Of a stretch of 64,000 nucleotides of DNA, positions 56,850 to 64,000 are shown piece by piece; within the stretch, counting starts at the first letter, position 1, and every line of letters begins with the position of its first letter. The notes under the pieces are model-generated. The model made no database searches, was not told the origin of the DNA, and saw nothing but the letters and a program-made list of their open reading frames with translations. This DNA is from a virus: positions 62,001 to 126,000 of the IMG/VR virus record IMGVR_UViG_3300025674_000019; one strand, given 5' to 3'. The position numbers were made by a program, and so were the translations under genes.

Positions 56850-58896
56850 ATAAGTCTGCCCCTTCCTCAGGGACATTCTTCGTCTGGTGTAGCCGAAGGA
56901 TAATGTCCCCCAGGCCATGGAATACTTTCTTGAGAGAGTTCTCAAGCTTTGCGTACTCTTCCGGCCCTATCTGCTCAGATAAAGTATAGTCATTCATCTG
57001 CACAGTAAGCAGGATCCTCCCTAAGGAGTCAAGAGCCTCGCTGAGCTTAGGGATGTACTCAGAGGTTAGTTCTTTGAGCCCAGCTTGCTCTAGAAGAACT
57101 GAAGCTACTGTAGCATCTAGGACTTTTTGGTCATTAACCCGAGCGGCCTCCTCCATCATAACTTGCTGCTCCATTGGTATTCCCGGAGGAGTCATAGGAG
57201 GAGCCCCAGGAGGAGCCATAGGAGGAGCCATAGGAGGAGCCATAGGAGGAGCCATAGGAGCCATGCCGGGCGGCATTGGAGCCTCCATCCCTGCCTGGAA
57301 GTCTGGAGCAGGAGCACTGGGCTCTCCGCTGAAGATAGATCCCAGCTTTAAAAGATTGGTTCTAGGCACTAAATACGCGGTTGTGGTTGCGCTAGAAGTA
57401 AGGCCCCGTAAGAACTCCTGGGAGGACTTGACGCTAGCACCCATAGAGGCAAGCTTCTCCACAGCTTGGAACTCTTCTCCCACATTACGGCCATCAATAA
57501 CATACTCTCCGGCAGATCCCCTACGGGCCCGCACAGAGGCTGAAGCGTTCTTATTTAGACCTTCAGTAACGAGCTTACGGATAGCGTCTGGGTCAGACAT
57601 AAAGTCTGATTCACTAAGCTGGTTCCTTAGGTACAAGGGCTTGTAAGTGCTAGGAATGAATACAGTAGACTCTCCCTTAGGCCTATATGGCTTGAAAGAG
57701 GCTCCGTCTTTTGTAACCACTGCAGTTAAGCCGTGGTCCGCTAGCCTAGCAGTAATCCGCCCGGAGCTGCTGCTGCTAAGATTGTCCAGTTTTTCGGGAA
57801 GGGTACATCCTTGTACTTGACCATCAAGAACTTTAATAAAGGTAGCGGTGCCCGCCCTGTATACAGGATCAGCCTTCATTCTCTTAAATAGGGCTGAGGA
57901 CTCAGAAATGCCTTCAGCGGTGTCTAGCGCACTAACTTTGTCAGTAAGAAGGTAGTCCCCGTTCTCTAGTATACATAGGAACTTCCGGGTGGCCCTCTCT
58001 CCGCTTAGGTCTGCAGGCGCCCTAACTACGTAAGCCTTAAGAGTTTTACCGTCAGACTTTAGCAGTTTGTACACACCAGATGTTGTAGGCTCACTAGCCT
58101 TTATTGGCGTCTCCTGCGCAGTCACTACCTCAGCAGCATTCTTACGGAAGTCTGCTGCTACGTAGCCAGACTTAAGCGCCTCTTGGTAAGCAAGCTTATA
58201 CCTATCCCCGAAAACCGATTTAAACTCTTCAGGAGAAGAGAAGCTGCTAAGAATTGAGTAGCTAGCGGATGCCGTCTTTTCGGATTCTTTAGCCTCGGAG
58301 AGGGAGTCGATAAAATCCCTGCCGTGGTATTTGACCCCGGACCTGAGAACTTCTTCGCTAGTCTTGAGGATCCCCTTAAAGTGAGACTTAACCTCATTAG
58401 GAAGCTTGGACATAAGTAAGGGCAAGTCATAGCTAGCAAACTTACCGGAGGTAGTAGGAGGGGAAGTTATACTGCCAACGTCAGGAGTTCCTAGGTCTTG
58501 CAGGCTAACTTCTTTCTGCGATTTTCCTAGGTCGCTACTAGAAGGAGAGCTAACAGTCTTCAAGTACTTCTGCGTCAGCGGGTAGAAAGAGCCGCCTGTG
58601 GGGTCAAAGAAAACCTCTGGGGACTTAATCTTACCGCCGGCAAGCATAATAGGAATATGAATCTCCACTTCACCTATTAGGCAAATAAATATCCCTGAAG
58701 CTGTATTTTTCTCAAGGGAGCTCTCTAGAGTCTTAAAGTGAACTATAGAGTTAGCTAACTCCGGGCTCTTAGCCCCCAAAGTAGCGTGGGCTTTCTCACT
58801 AAAAAGCTGCTCAAACTGCTGCTTCTCTGGAGAGCTGTCTCCTTGGTTTACCATAAGGCTTCCAGTACGGGGAGAGATAGCTGCTAGTTTAATCAT
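56833..58896 (-). CDS. Large head-associated protein with MAPP repeat (687 aa)
   Basis: ATG at 58896 follows AAGGTAG and overlaps the previous gene's stop by eight bases. Motif copies IKLAAISP, LEKNTASGIF, SEKTASASYS, RKNAAEVV, NKNASASVR and EKLASMGAS occur along the chain. Near residue ~575 a Met-Ala-Pro-Pro tandem repeat forms a flexible linker. The C-terminal ~120 residues are helical (KELTSEYIPKLSEALDSLGR). Not recognised as a portal; an internal or core role is more likely. Confidence 0.55.
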   Translation of the reverse strand: MIKLAAISPRTGSLMVNQGDSSPEKQQFEQLFSEKAHATLGAKSPELANSIVHFKTLESSLEKNTASGIFICLIGEVEIHIPIMLAGGKIKSPEVFFDPTGGSFYPLTQKYLKTVSSPSSSDLGKSQKEVSLQDLGTPDVGSITSPPTTSGKFASYDLPLLMSKLPNEVKSHFKGILKTSEEVLRSGVKYHGRDFIDSLSEAKESEKTASASYSILSSFSSPEEFKSVFGDRYKLAYQEALKSGYVAADFRKNAAEVVTAQETPIKASEPTTSGVYKLLKSDGKTLKAYVVRAPADLSGERATRKFLCILENGDYLLTDKVSALDTAEGISESSALFKRMKADPVYRAGTATFIKVLDGQVQGCTLPEKLDNLSSSSSGRITARLADHGLTAVVTKDGASFKPYRPKGESTVFIPSTYKPLYLRNQLSESDFMSDPDAIRKLVTEGLNKNASASVRARRGSAGEYVIDGRNVGEEFQAVEKLASMGASVKSSQEFLRGLTSSATTTAYLVPRTNLLKLGSIFSGEPSAPAPDFQAGMEAPMPPGMAPMAPPMAPPMAPPMAPPGAPPMTPPGIPMEQQVMMEEAARVNDQKVLDATVASVLLEQAGLKELTSEYIPKLSEALDSLGRILLTVQMNDYTLSEQIGPEEYAKLENSLKKVFHGLGDIILRLHQTKNVPEEGADLYGFSA

Positions 58897-59536
58897 TGGA
58901 ACTACCTTTTTGTAAATGTGAGAATAAGCTAAATGTGCCCGCGCCACTAAGATCATGCAGTGAGTGGCTAGCTAGTCCTGGAGCAAGGTTCTTTAGAGTC
59001 CTCAGCTTTGACGTGCTATTAGCCAAAGCATTGCTAGTAGCAGCAACTTCTTCTACTAAGTTAGGCAGCGCTGCCAGGGCAGACGCTGCGGCTAGACCCC
59101 TTAATAGGCTTCTTTTGTTTGAGTCTTCTACTGCAGGAGAGTATGTGAGAGCCGCTGCGCCTGGGAGTGCGGCTGTACCTAGCAGCCTAGTGAGGGCTTT
59201 GGAGCCTTTAAGGATACTCTTATAGGTGTCTCCAGCGTCGTGGAGCCTTTGGGCGTGCCCCACCTCGTGAGCAAACACATCAGGATCTGAAGTACCCAGA
59301 GCTAAGCGCTTTTTATCTATATCGTAAAAGCTGCCACCGGAAGACTTGCCTACCTGCATATCTGCTAAAGAAGGCTCGTCTTCTATGAACTTCTTAGAGT
59401 AAGAATATATTCTTACCATGTCTTCTGGAGAAGCATTTAGGGCCTTAGCCGCCCTTGTGAGTCCAGAAGCAGTAGTAAGGGCCCCTATAGTTAGCGGGGC
59501 TGCCTTACCTGCAGGCTTTTGAGATAATCCCCGCAT
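58889..59536 (-). CDS. HExxH zincin-like protein with membrane segments (215 aa)
   Basis: Residues 90-99 (HEVGHAQRLH) form HExxHxxxxH, a zinc-metalloprotease signature. Before it, YDIDKKRLALGTSDPDVFA looks like the strand preceding the active-site helix. Afterwards come hydrophobic Ala-rich stretches (LLGTAALPGAAALTYS, LRGLAAASALAALPNLVEEV). It is unlike the prohead protease, so a second proteolytic function in the head, or after injection, is possible. Confidence 0.62.
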   Translation of the reverse strand: MRGLSQKPAGKAAPLTIGALTTASGLTRAAKALNASPEDMVRIYSYSKKFIEDEPSLADMQVGKSSGGSFYDIDKKRLALGTSDPDVFAHEVGHAQRLHDAGDTYKSILKGSKALTRLLGTAALPGAAALTYSPAVEDSNKRSLLRGLAAASALAALPNLVEEVAATSNALANSTSKLRTLKNLAPGLASHSLHDLSGAGTFSLFSHLQKGSSND

Positions 59537-59559
59537 AATGTAGGCCCTTACTTTCTATT

Positions 59560-60273
59560 TTACATAGGAGGAGGCATAGCCCCCGGTGGAGGGCCCATTG
59601 GAGGCCCCATCGGAGGGCCCATTGGAGGGCCCATCGGAGGAGGACCCATTGGAGGGCCCATCATAGCTGGGTCCATAGGAGGGGGGCCCATTGGAGGTGC
59701 GCCCGCCCCTCCTTCTAGGAACTTCTGCTGAAGCTCAGTGAGTACCCCTAGGATCTTAGCTAGGCTAGAGATATCCTGGGAAGTGATCTGAGAGCCAACG
59801 AGCTGCACTTCCTCGGGAGTTGCAGCGTCCGCAATCTGAGCAGCCTGAGCCATCTTCTCAAAAGGCATCTGAACTAGCCTTCCCGAGTCGATAAAAGCTT
59901 GGTGCATGCCCATGATGTAGGCTTGCTTAACAGAACTTTGCTTCTCTAGAGCTTCTATAGCTTCTTCTGCTCGATCTATCTCATCTTGGTAGCTTCTGTA
60001 CCCCCCATAACCACCACCCGCAAGGATTCCCAGTAGTGCCGGGGTCTTAGAAAACCTGCCTAGCGCAGCCGCGCCTAACGCAGCCCCGCCTATCCCCCCA
60101 ACGGCACCATACCCTAATGGCTTAAGTACCCCTCTAAGAGTGCCTTCAGGTAGAGTCGTAACTTCATCGATCTCTTCCTCAGACATTCCTGCAGCTCTGA
60201 GTTTAGACTCTGCGTCCATAGCACCCATAGTGCCATAGTTTAGCCCTCCTCGGGCTTGCTTAATGAAGGACAT
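59560..60273 (-). CDS. Head-associated protein with GPPM repeat (237 aa)
   Basis: ATG at 60273 lies two bases after the upstream stop. A Gly/Ala-rich hydrophobic region (YGAVGGIGGAALGAAALGRF) is followed by a helical part with SVKQAYIMGMHQAFIDSG and EKMAQAAQIA. The C-terminal ~40 residues are tandem GPPMGPP repeats. The combination of membrane-like and repeat regions resembles 51275-51640 and 19267-20649. Confidence 0.58.
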   Translation of the reverse strand: MSFIKQARGGLNYGTMGAMDAESKLRAAGMSEEEIDEVTTLPEGTLRGVLKPLGYGAVGGIGGAALGAAALGRFSKTPALLGILAGGGYGGYRSYQDEIDRAEEAIEALEKQSSVKQAYIMGMHQAFIDSGRLVQMPFEKMAQAAQIADAATPEEVQLVGSQITSQDISSLAKILGVLTELQQKFLEGGAGAPPMGPPPMDPAMMGPPMGPPPMGPPMGPPMGPPMGPPPGAMPPPM

Positions 60274-60274
60274 A

Positions 60275-61417
60275 TTATGCCCCAATCCCTAGGCGGCGAA
60301 GAATGAGAGCTGCTTTCTTCTCCTCGTCCTCTGCTGCCTCCACCTTAGAGTGAGGGGCGTTCTTCTGAAGAGAGTTAACCTCTTGCTTTAGCTCTTTGAG
60401 CTGCTCATTCTGCTTCTTCTCGTGGACCTCAGTCTGAAGGAAGCTGTCAGACTTCCCCTCAGCAGCCTCTTTGATTCGGCCAATGTAAGCTGCTCGCTCT
60501 GGGCCGTTCATCCCGACCATAGTGCGGAGAGCTGCTAGCTTATCGCTAGGTGCAAGATAATCAGGAAGGAAGTGGCCTACCTCTGATGCAGTCTTTTGGA
60601 CTAGGTAAGCAAGAACTTCCATGTCCGCACCCGAAGAGCTCTCTGCAACGGCGCTAAGAGGCATAACAGCAGTCATGCCTGCATCCCCGGTGCCGTCAAC
60701 TTTCTTGACTGGGTTCTCTCGGACAGCGCCCATGTTTTCTTTCTCTTTATCTCCGGGATTAGCTGGCGCCGGGTTAGCGTCGTTCTCAGCAAGCTTACGA
60801 AGAAGATCGATAGCGCTCTGAACCTGGCTTACTTTCTCTCCTTTAGCTTTCTCAGCTTTTTGCCCGTGGTGCATAGACACCTCTGTGGTGTCAGCAGCTA
60901 CAGCATCTAGCTTTTTGCTAGGGAGAGCAGCAGTGGCTGCGTAGCCTTCGCTCTGCCTAGGCCCAGCCTCAGTCTCTAGGTCTCCTGGGTTGCTAGGAGG
61001 AACATTTGCTACAGCAGAAGCACGCTTCAGCCACTCAACAGCCATAATAGCCTGAGCAACCTTCTCATCGTCGGAGCCTTCGTTGTTCTTAACAACAACC
61101 TGGGCTAGAGCGTCAGAAAGCTCTTCTGCTGCCTCGCCTGCCTCTTCGCTCTTAGATGCGTACTCCTGAAGCTCCTCAATAGCCTCCATCGTAGAGTCGC
61201 TAGCGCGGTCATCCTCTACAATGTCAGTCATGATCTCAGAGACTTCATCCTCGGACATCTCCTCCACATCCTTGTCATCCGCCTTAAGCGCGTGCTTACG
61301 GAAGGCCAAGTTCGCTGCGATCTTCATCTGAAGCTCGGAGCTGTAGGGAGGCATGGCGCCACTGGATACCAGGCTTCGCTGTAGCCCGTGAATAAATGCA
61401 GTTTTTAGTAAGCTCAT
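60275..61417 (-). CDS. Scaffolding-like acidic protein (380 aa)
   Basis: The N-terminus has MSLLKTAFIHGLQRSL, the same motif class. The middle is very acidic and helical (EEMSEDEVSEIMTDIVEDDR, AEELSDALAQVVVKNNEGSD), then Ala/Lys-rich with VQKTASEVGH and DKLAALRT, and the C-terminus is a charged coiled coil (KKQNEQLKELKQEVNSL). This profile is that of a head scaffold. Confidence 0.6.
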   Translation of the reverse strand: MSLLKTAFIHGLQRSLVSSGAMPPYSSELQMKIAANLAFRKHALKADDKDVEEMSEDEVSEIMTDIVEDDRASDSTMEAIEELQEYASKSEEAGEAAEELSDALAQVVVKNNEGSDDEKVAQAIMAVEWLKRASAVANVPPSNPGDLETEAGPRQSEGYAATAALPSKKLDAVAADTTEVSMHHGQKAEKAKGEKVSQVQSAIDLLRKLAENDANPAPANPGDKEKENMGAVRENPVKKVDGTGDAGMTAVMPLSAVAESSSGADMEVLAYLVQKTASEVGHFLPDYLAPSDKLAALRTMVGMNGPERAAYIGRIKEAAEGKSDSFLQTEVHEKKQNEQLKELKQEVNSLQKNAPHSKVEAAEDEEKKAALILRRLGIGA

Positions 61418-61497
61418 ATTAAGTTCTCCGAGCTATGAAGGGAGGGTAAAGACTACTTACAATGTTGTGTAGTAGCACATTACTCTTCAAGATTAAA

Positions 61498-62766
61498 CTA
61501 TCTTCGTGTGTACCGCTGGTACGGCCTTACGTACCTGCCATACTCATCGACGTACCTTCTCTGATTAGGGTACTGCTCATAGTAGTCGTAAGTGGAAGGA
61601 AGAGGCGGGCCCACAGGGGTCTCAGCCTTGGTTCCAACTAAATTACCTAAAGACTCACCCGCAGAAGCTAGGTAGTGCGAGGGATTTATAGCTTCTGTTC
61701 CAGGAACTATGCCCCAGGAAAGCATTCCCATAGGCCAAGTAGCAAGAGTACCAATTCCTTCGCCAACAGCGTGACCTACGTTACCTAGGTAGGTTCTACC
61801 TGAGCCTGCTTCAGGGCCATAGGCCAGTGCGGACCCTACTGCCGCTATAGGCATACCGCCTATGAGGCCTACCTTACCGACTTGCTGTAAGCTCCTTCCA
61901 GCTAGGCCTAAGCCTTCACGGGCGGCATCAAGTTTTCGCCCATCTTGTAATGCCGACCGTAGTCCTTGGTATCTCATACTCACACGAGGGTCCACCGCTA
62001 AGGCTCCCCGTACAATGCCCCCCTTACCAAATACTCCTCCTTGTAGAGCTCTGGCCCCGAGGACAGGGGCGTGGCCCATGTACAAGCCCGCCCCAAGGCG
62101 ACCGTAAAGAAGTCTCTCAGGTATTGATTGAAACTGCCCTTTTTGAGTCAGTACATCTGCTGCTCTTCTAGCGTAGTAGCCACTCTGCTGCCCTAACCTT
62201 TGGCCTAATGTGGTATTACCTCTAATAACTTCTTTTACTCTAGACTTGCCTATTTCTTTAGCAGACTTTGCAGCAGCTTCTGCTCTCTTAAGATCTGCTG
62301 CTAAAGCAGTAGTATCTTGGCCCGCCGCCTGAGCAGCTCTCAGTTCTGTTCTTAGCCGGCTAACATTAGCTTGCGCCTGCTCCAAAGCTTGAGTGCTAGC
62401 TTGCTCAGCTCTTTGAACTTGGCCAGCCACATCCTGCCCGTAACTTTTAATCCTAGACTGCTCTAAAGACCTGGCTTTTGCTTCTGCAGCTGCAGCCCCT
62501 CTTCTTTCAGATTCTAGAGCCTGTCTTGATTTTATGAATCCCTGCTCGCCCTCTCTTAGGCCAGCCGCCCTATTATACGCGCCTCTTTCTATTCCCGAGC
62601 CCCTATGGATGTTCTTTTCCATCCACTTCTCAAGCCTGGGACTAGCTTTTATAACGTCGTCACTGAGGCCTACAAAAGGAGCTTTTGCGTAGCTAAGAGC
62701 AGTTCTAATCGCAGAGGCGTCTTTCTCCATTCCTAAGGGAAGGGGAACTAAGTCCATGCTGTCCAT
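61498..62766 (-). CDS. Large Ala/Gly-rich structural protein (422 aa)
   Basis: A motif copy near the N-terminus (LGMEKDASAIRTA) is followed by a long alanine-rich coiled coil (residues ~80-190), a helical part and a Gly-rich, membrane-like segment (VGLIGGMPIAAVGSALAYGP). The C-terminus is Tyr/Arg-rich. It overlaps the RNAP beta' stop by one base, so both belong to one operon. Function unknown. Confidence 0.55.
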   Translation of the reverse strand: MDSMDLVPLPLGMEKDASAIRTALSYAKAPFVGLSDDVIKASPRLEKWMEKNIHRGSGIERGAYNRAAGLREGEQGFIKSRQALESERRGAAAAEAKARSLEQSRIKSYGQDVAGQVQRAEQASTQALEQAQANVSRLRTELRAAQAAGQDTTALAADLKRAEAAAKSAKEIGKSRVKEVIRGNTTLGQRLGQQSGYYARRAADVLTQKGQFQSIPERLLYGRLGAGLYMGHAPVLGARALQGGVFGKGGIVRGALAVDPRVSMRYQGLRSALQDGRKLDAAREGLGLAGRSLQQVGKVGLIGGMPIAAVGSALAYGPEAGSGRTYLGNVGHAVGEGIGTLATWPMGMLSWGIVPGTEAINPSHYLASAGESLGNLVGTKAETPVGPPLPSTYDYYEQYPNQRRYVDEYGRYVRPYQRYTRR

Positions 62767-64000
62767 CAGTACCTTCCTCCTGGGCCCCTGCCTATCTCGC
62801 CTGTAAGTATAGATGGAAGAGGATCAAATCCAGAGATCTGCGCAACTTCACCTTCTGTAGCAGCCTGAACCATGACTTTCTTTTGATGTCTAAAAGCAAG
62901 TCTCTGCATCCAGTTAGGGTTCAGGAGAGGAGTTCTTGTAGCTGCGGCCACTTCCGGTACAAACTTAGGCTTAGTCGCAGAAGTCTCTACTGAGTCCAGC
63001 TTTGCTTCTCTAAAATCACGCAGCATGTCTTTGTTTACCTGAGTTCCTGCTACGTGCTGAAGAGTGTTCCTGGTTAAAACCCTACCGTGAGCATCTTTAA
63101 GCTTAGTCTTTCGGCCCGACTCATTGAACGCCTTAACGGCTGTGTTGTAGGAAACGACTTCTCCGGGAAGAATATCCCCTATACGCTCGGTAGGCTTTAC
63201 GTAATTAAACTGAGCTTTTACGAGGTTCTCGAAGTGCTTAGGGTCAGCCTTGATCCCTGCTTCAGCGTATACTTCCTTCAAGGAGTTGGCCACGTAAGCC
63301 CTACCCGCCCCTAGGCCCTTATGCTTAAATATATCTGTAGGATTAGGGATACCGGAGCTCAGGACGTCGCCCGCCTCTAAGACCTGCCCTTTTTTAACTT
63401 TAAGGTCTCTCTTCGGTGGCACATAATGAGACATGCCGTTTATTTTAAGGTCAAAGCCGCCTTGAGGAGCCTTACTAATCTCTTCTACTTTACCAGAGGT
63501 CTCTGACACTGGTGCCTTGTAAGCAAAGCTCTTTGGCATCTCCACGAACTGCTTAAACGCAGCTAGGCCTCTAGGCTTATTAACATCGCCCTTCACAAGG
63601 CTCACCCCATGCTTAGAGCTAAGTGTCATCTGAGTAAGAGGCTCGGTAAGTGCCTGGCTGCTACGGATTCCAATGTTAGACCCAATATCGTAATCCTTGC
63701 CAAGTACATCTCTTCCTGTGCACTTCTGGCAGACTCCGCCATCTTTCTCGCAAGTCATAGAGGAGCGTACTTTAACCTTGCCCTTAAGAGTACGCCGTAC
63801 CTTAGAGTCTACATACTTATTAGACCCAGCAAGGTATCTTCCTTCGAGGTTTTCCTTGCCGGCATCTAGCATAATACCGTTGGTTGTGCCGCAGTCTGTG
63901 TCCGAGACAACCAAGGGGCTCATGACATTGGCCATGACCTTTTGCATCTCACCGGGAGCGTAGGTACCAATAGCTGCCTGCTGCCCAAGGTCTCGTGCCT
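62766..64000 (-). CDS. RNA polymerase beta' subunit, C-terminal part, 5' end outside window
   Basis: The frame is open to the right edge (ARDLGQQAAIGTYAPGEM...). Conserved beta' blocks: LVVS-DTDCGTTNGIML; SSMTCEKDGGVCQKCTGRDV, which with the DCGT Cys gives all four ligands of the second zinc site; NIGIRSSQALTEPLTQMTLS, matching the universal QSIGEPGTQLT trigger-loop region; YVANSLKEVYAEAGIKADPK; and a C-terminal block ending in GEIGRGPGG. The subunit is far closer to cellular beta' than phiKZ-type subunits in these blocks. It shares an operon with head genes, so it may be packaged or used for late transcription; neither is shown. Confidence 0.85.
   Translation of the reverse strand, partial: ARDLGQQAAIGTYAPGEMQKVMANVMSPLVVSDTDCGTTNGIMLDAGKENLEGRYLAGSNKYVDSKVRRTLKGKVKVRSSMTCEKDGGVCQKCTGRDVLGKDYDIGSNIGIRSSQALTEPLTQMTLSSKHGVSLVKGDVNKPRGLAAFKQFVEMPKSFAYKAPVSETSGKVEEISKAPQGGFDLKINGMSHYVPPKRDLKVKKGQVLEAGDVLSSGIPNPTDIFKHKGLGAGRAYVANSLKEVYAEAGIKADPKHFENLVKAQFNYVKPTERIGDILPGEVVSYNTAVKAFNESGRKTKLKDAHGRVLTRNTLQHVAGTQVNKDMLRDFREAKLDSVETSATKPKFVPEVAAATRTPLLNPNWMQRLAFRHQKKVMVQAATEGEVAQISGFDPLPSILTGEIGRGPGGRY

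Noticed and set aside
56833-58896. Portal protein
   Set aside because: Size fits, but the Met-Ala-Pro-Pro repeat, many K-x-A motifs and lack of a recognisable portal stem/crown pattern argue against it.

Overview
The window is part of the genome of a large contractile-tailed phage (a myovirus). It carries a tail sheath, a tail tube, an OB-fold/beta-helix spike, an HK97-type capsid protein with a prohead protease, collagen-like fibres, a PhoH-like ATPase, seven tRNAs and the end of a phage-encoded multisubunit RNA polymerase beta' subunit. The host is probably Gram-negative, because there are two lipoproteins with lipoboxes, an amidase, a transglycosylase and spanin-like proteins. The host species cannot be read from the sequence. 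No terminase or portal was recognised; they may lie beyond the right edge.

Layout: 1-13575 is an accessory/early region, mostly on the minus strand. It holds a ribbon-helix-helix protein beside a 0.9 kb array of palindromic iterons (possible origin, centromere or operator array), a 1 kb gene-free block full of perfect hairpins, a run of small genes interleaved with six tRNAs, a T4 Imm-like superinfection immunity gene and a host-like lipoprotein. 13655-17617 is a plus-strand block: PhoH, a ~650 nt structured RNA, then small genes separated by three 62-nt repeats related to the end of phoH. 17698-19265 holds small minus- and plus-strand genes. From 19267 to the right edge nearly everything reads leftward as late genes. 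From right to left these are RNAP beta', core/scaffold-like and membrane-associated head proteins, a HExxH protein, prohead protease, decoration protein and major capsid protein; then tail fibres, a lysis cluster, neck proteins, sheath, tube, amidase, spike and a baseplate-like protein; then a group of probable head-packaged cargo proteins.

The most striking element is a 2344-residue ORF (22473-29507). It strings together an HNH nuclease, an ADP-ribosyltransferase-like domain, two near-identical glycine-rich membrane cassettes, a PAP2 phosphatase with a complete catalytic signature, a DUF5872-like domain and a flavodoxin-fold FMN reductase. The joints between modules carry a short motif of the form A-I-x-E-K-T-A-S. 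The same K-[TVIL]-A-[SAG] tetrapeptide recurs dozens of times in head/core proteins between 50604 and 62766, but I did not see it in the tail proteins. I infer a processing or packaging signal for a virion-delivered effector polyprotein. A neighbouring gene appears to be expressed by -1 ribosomal frameshifting at nine adenines, fusing a cargo-like protein to a spermidine-synthase-like domain that has no start codon of its own before its core fold.

Most starts were chosen from Shine-Dalgarno matches and overlap geometry. Functional names come from motifs seen by eye and were not checked against any database.
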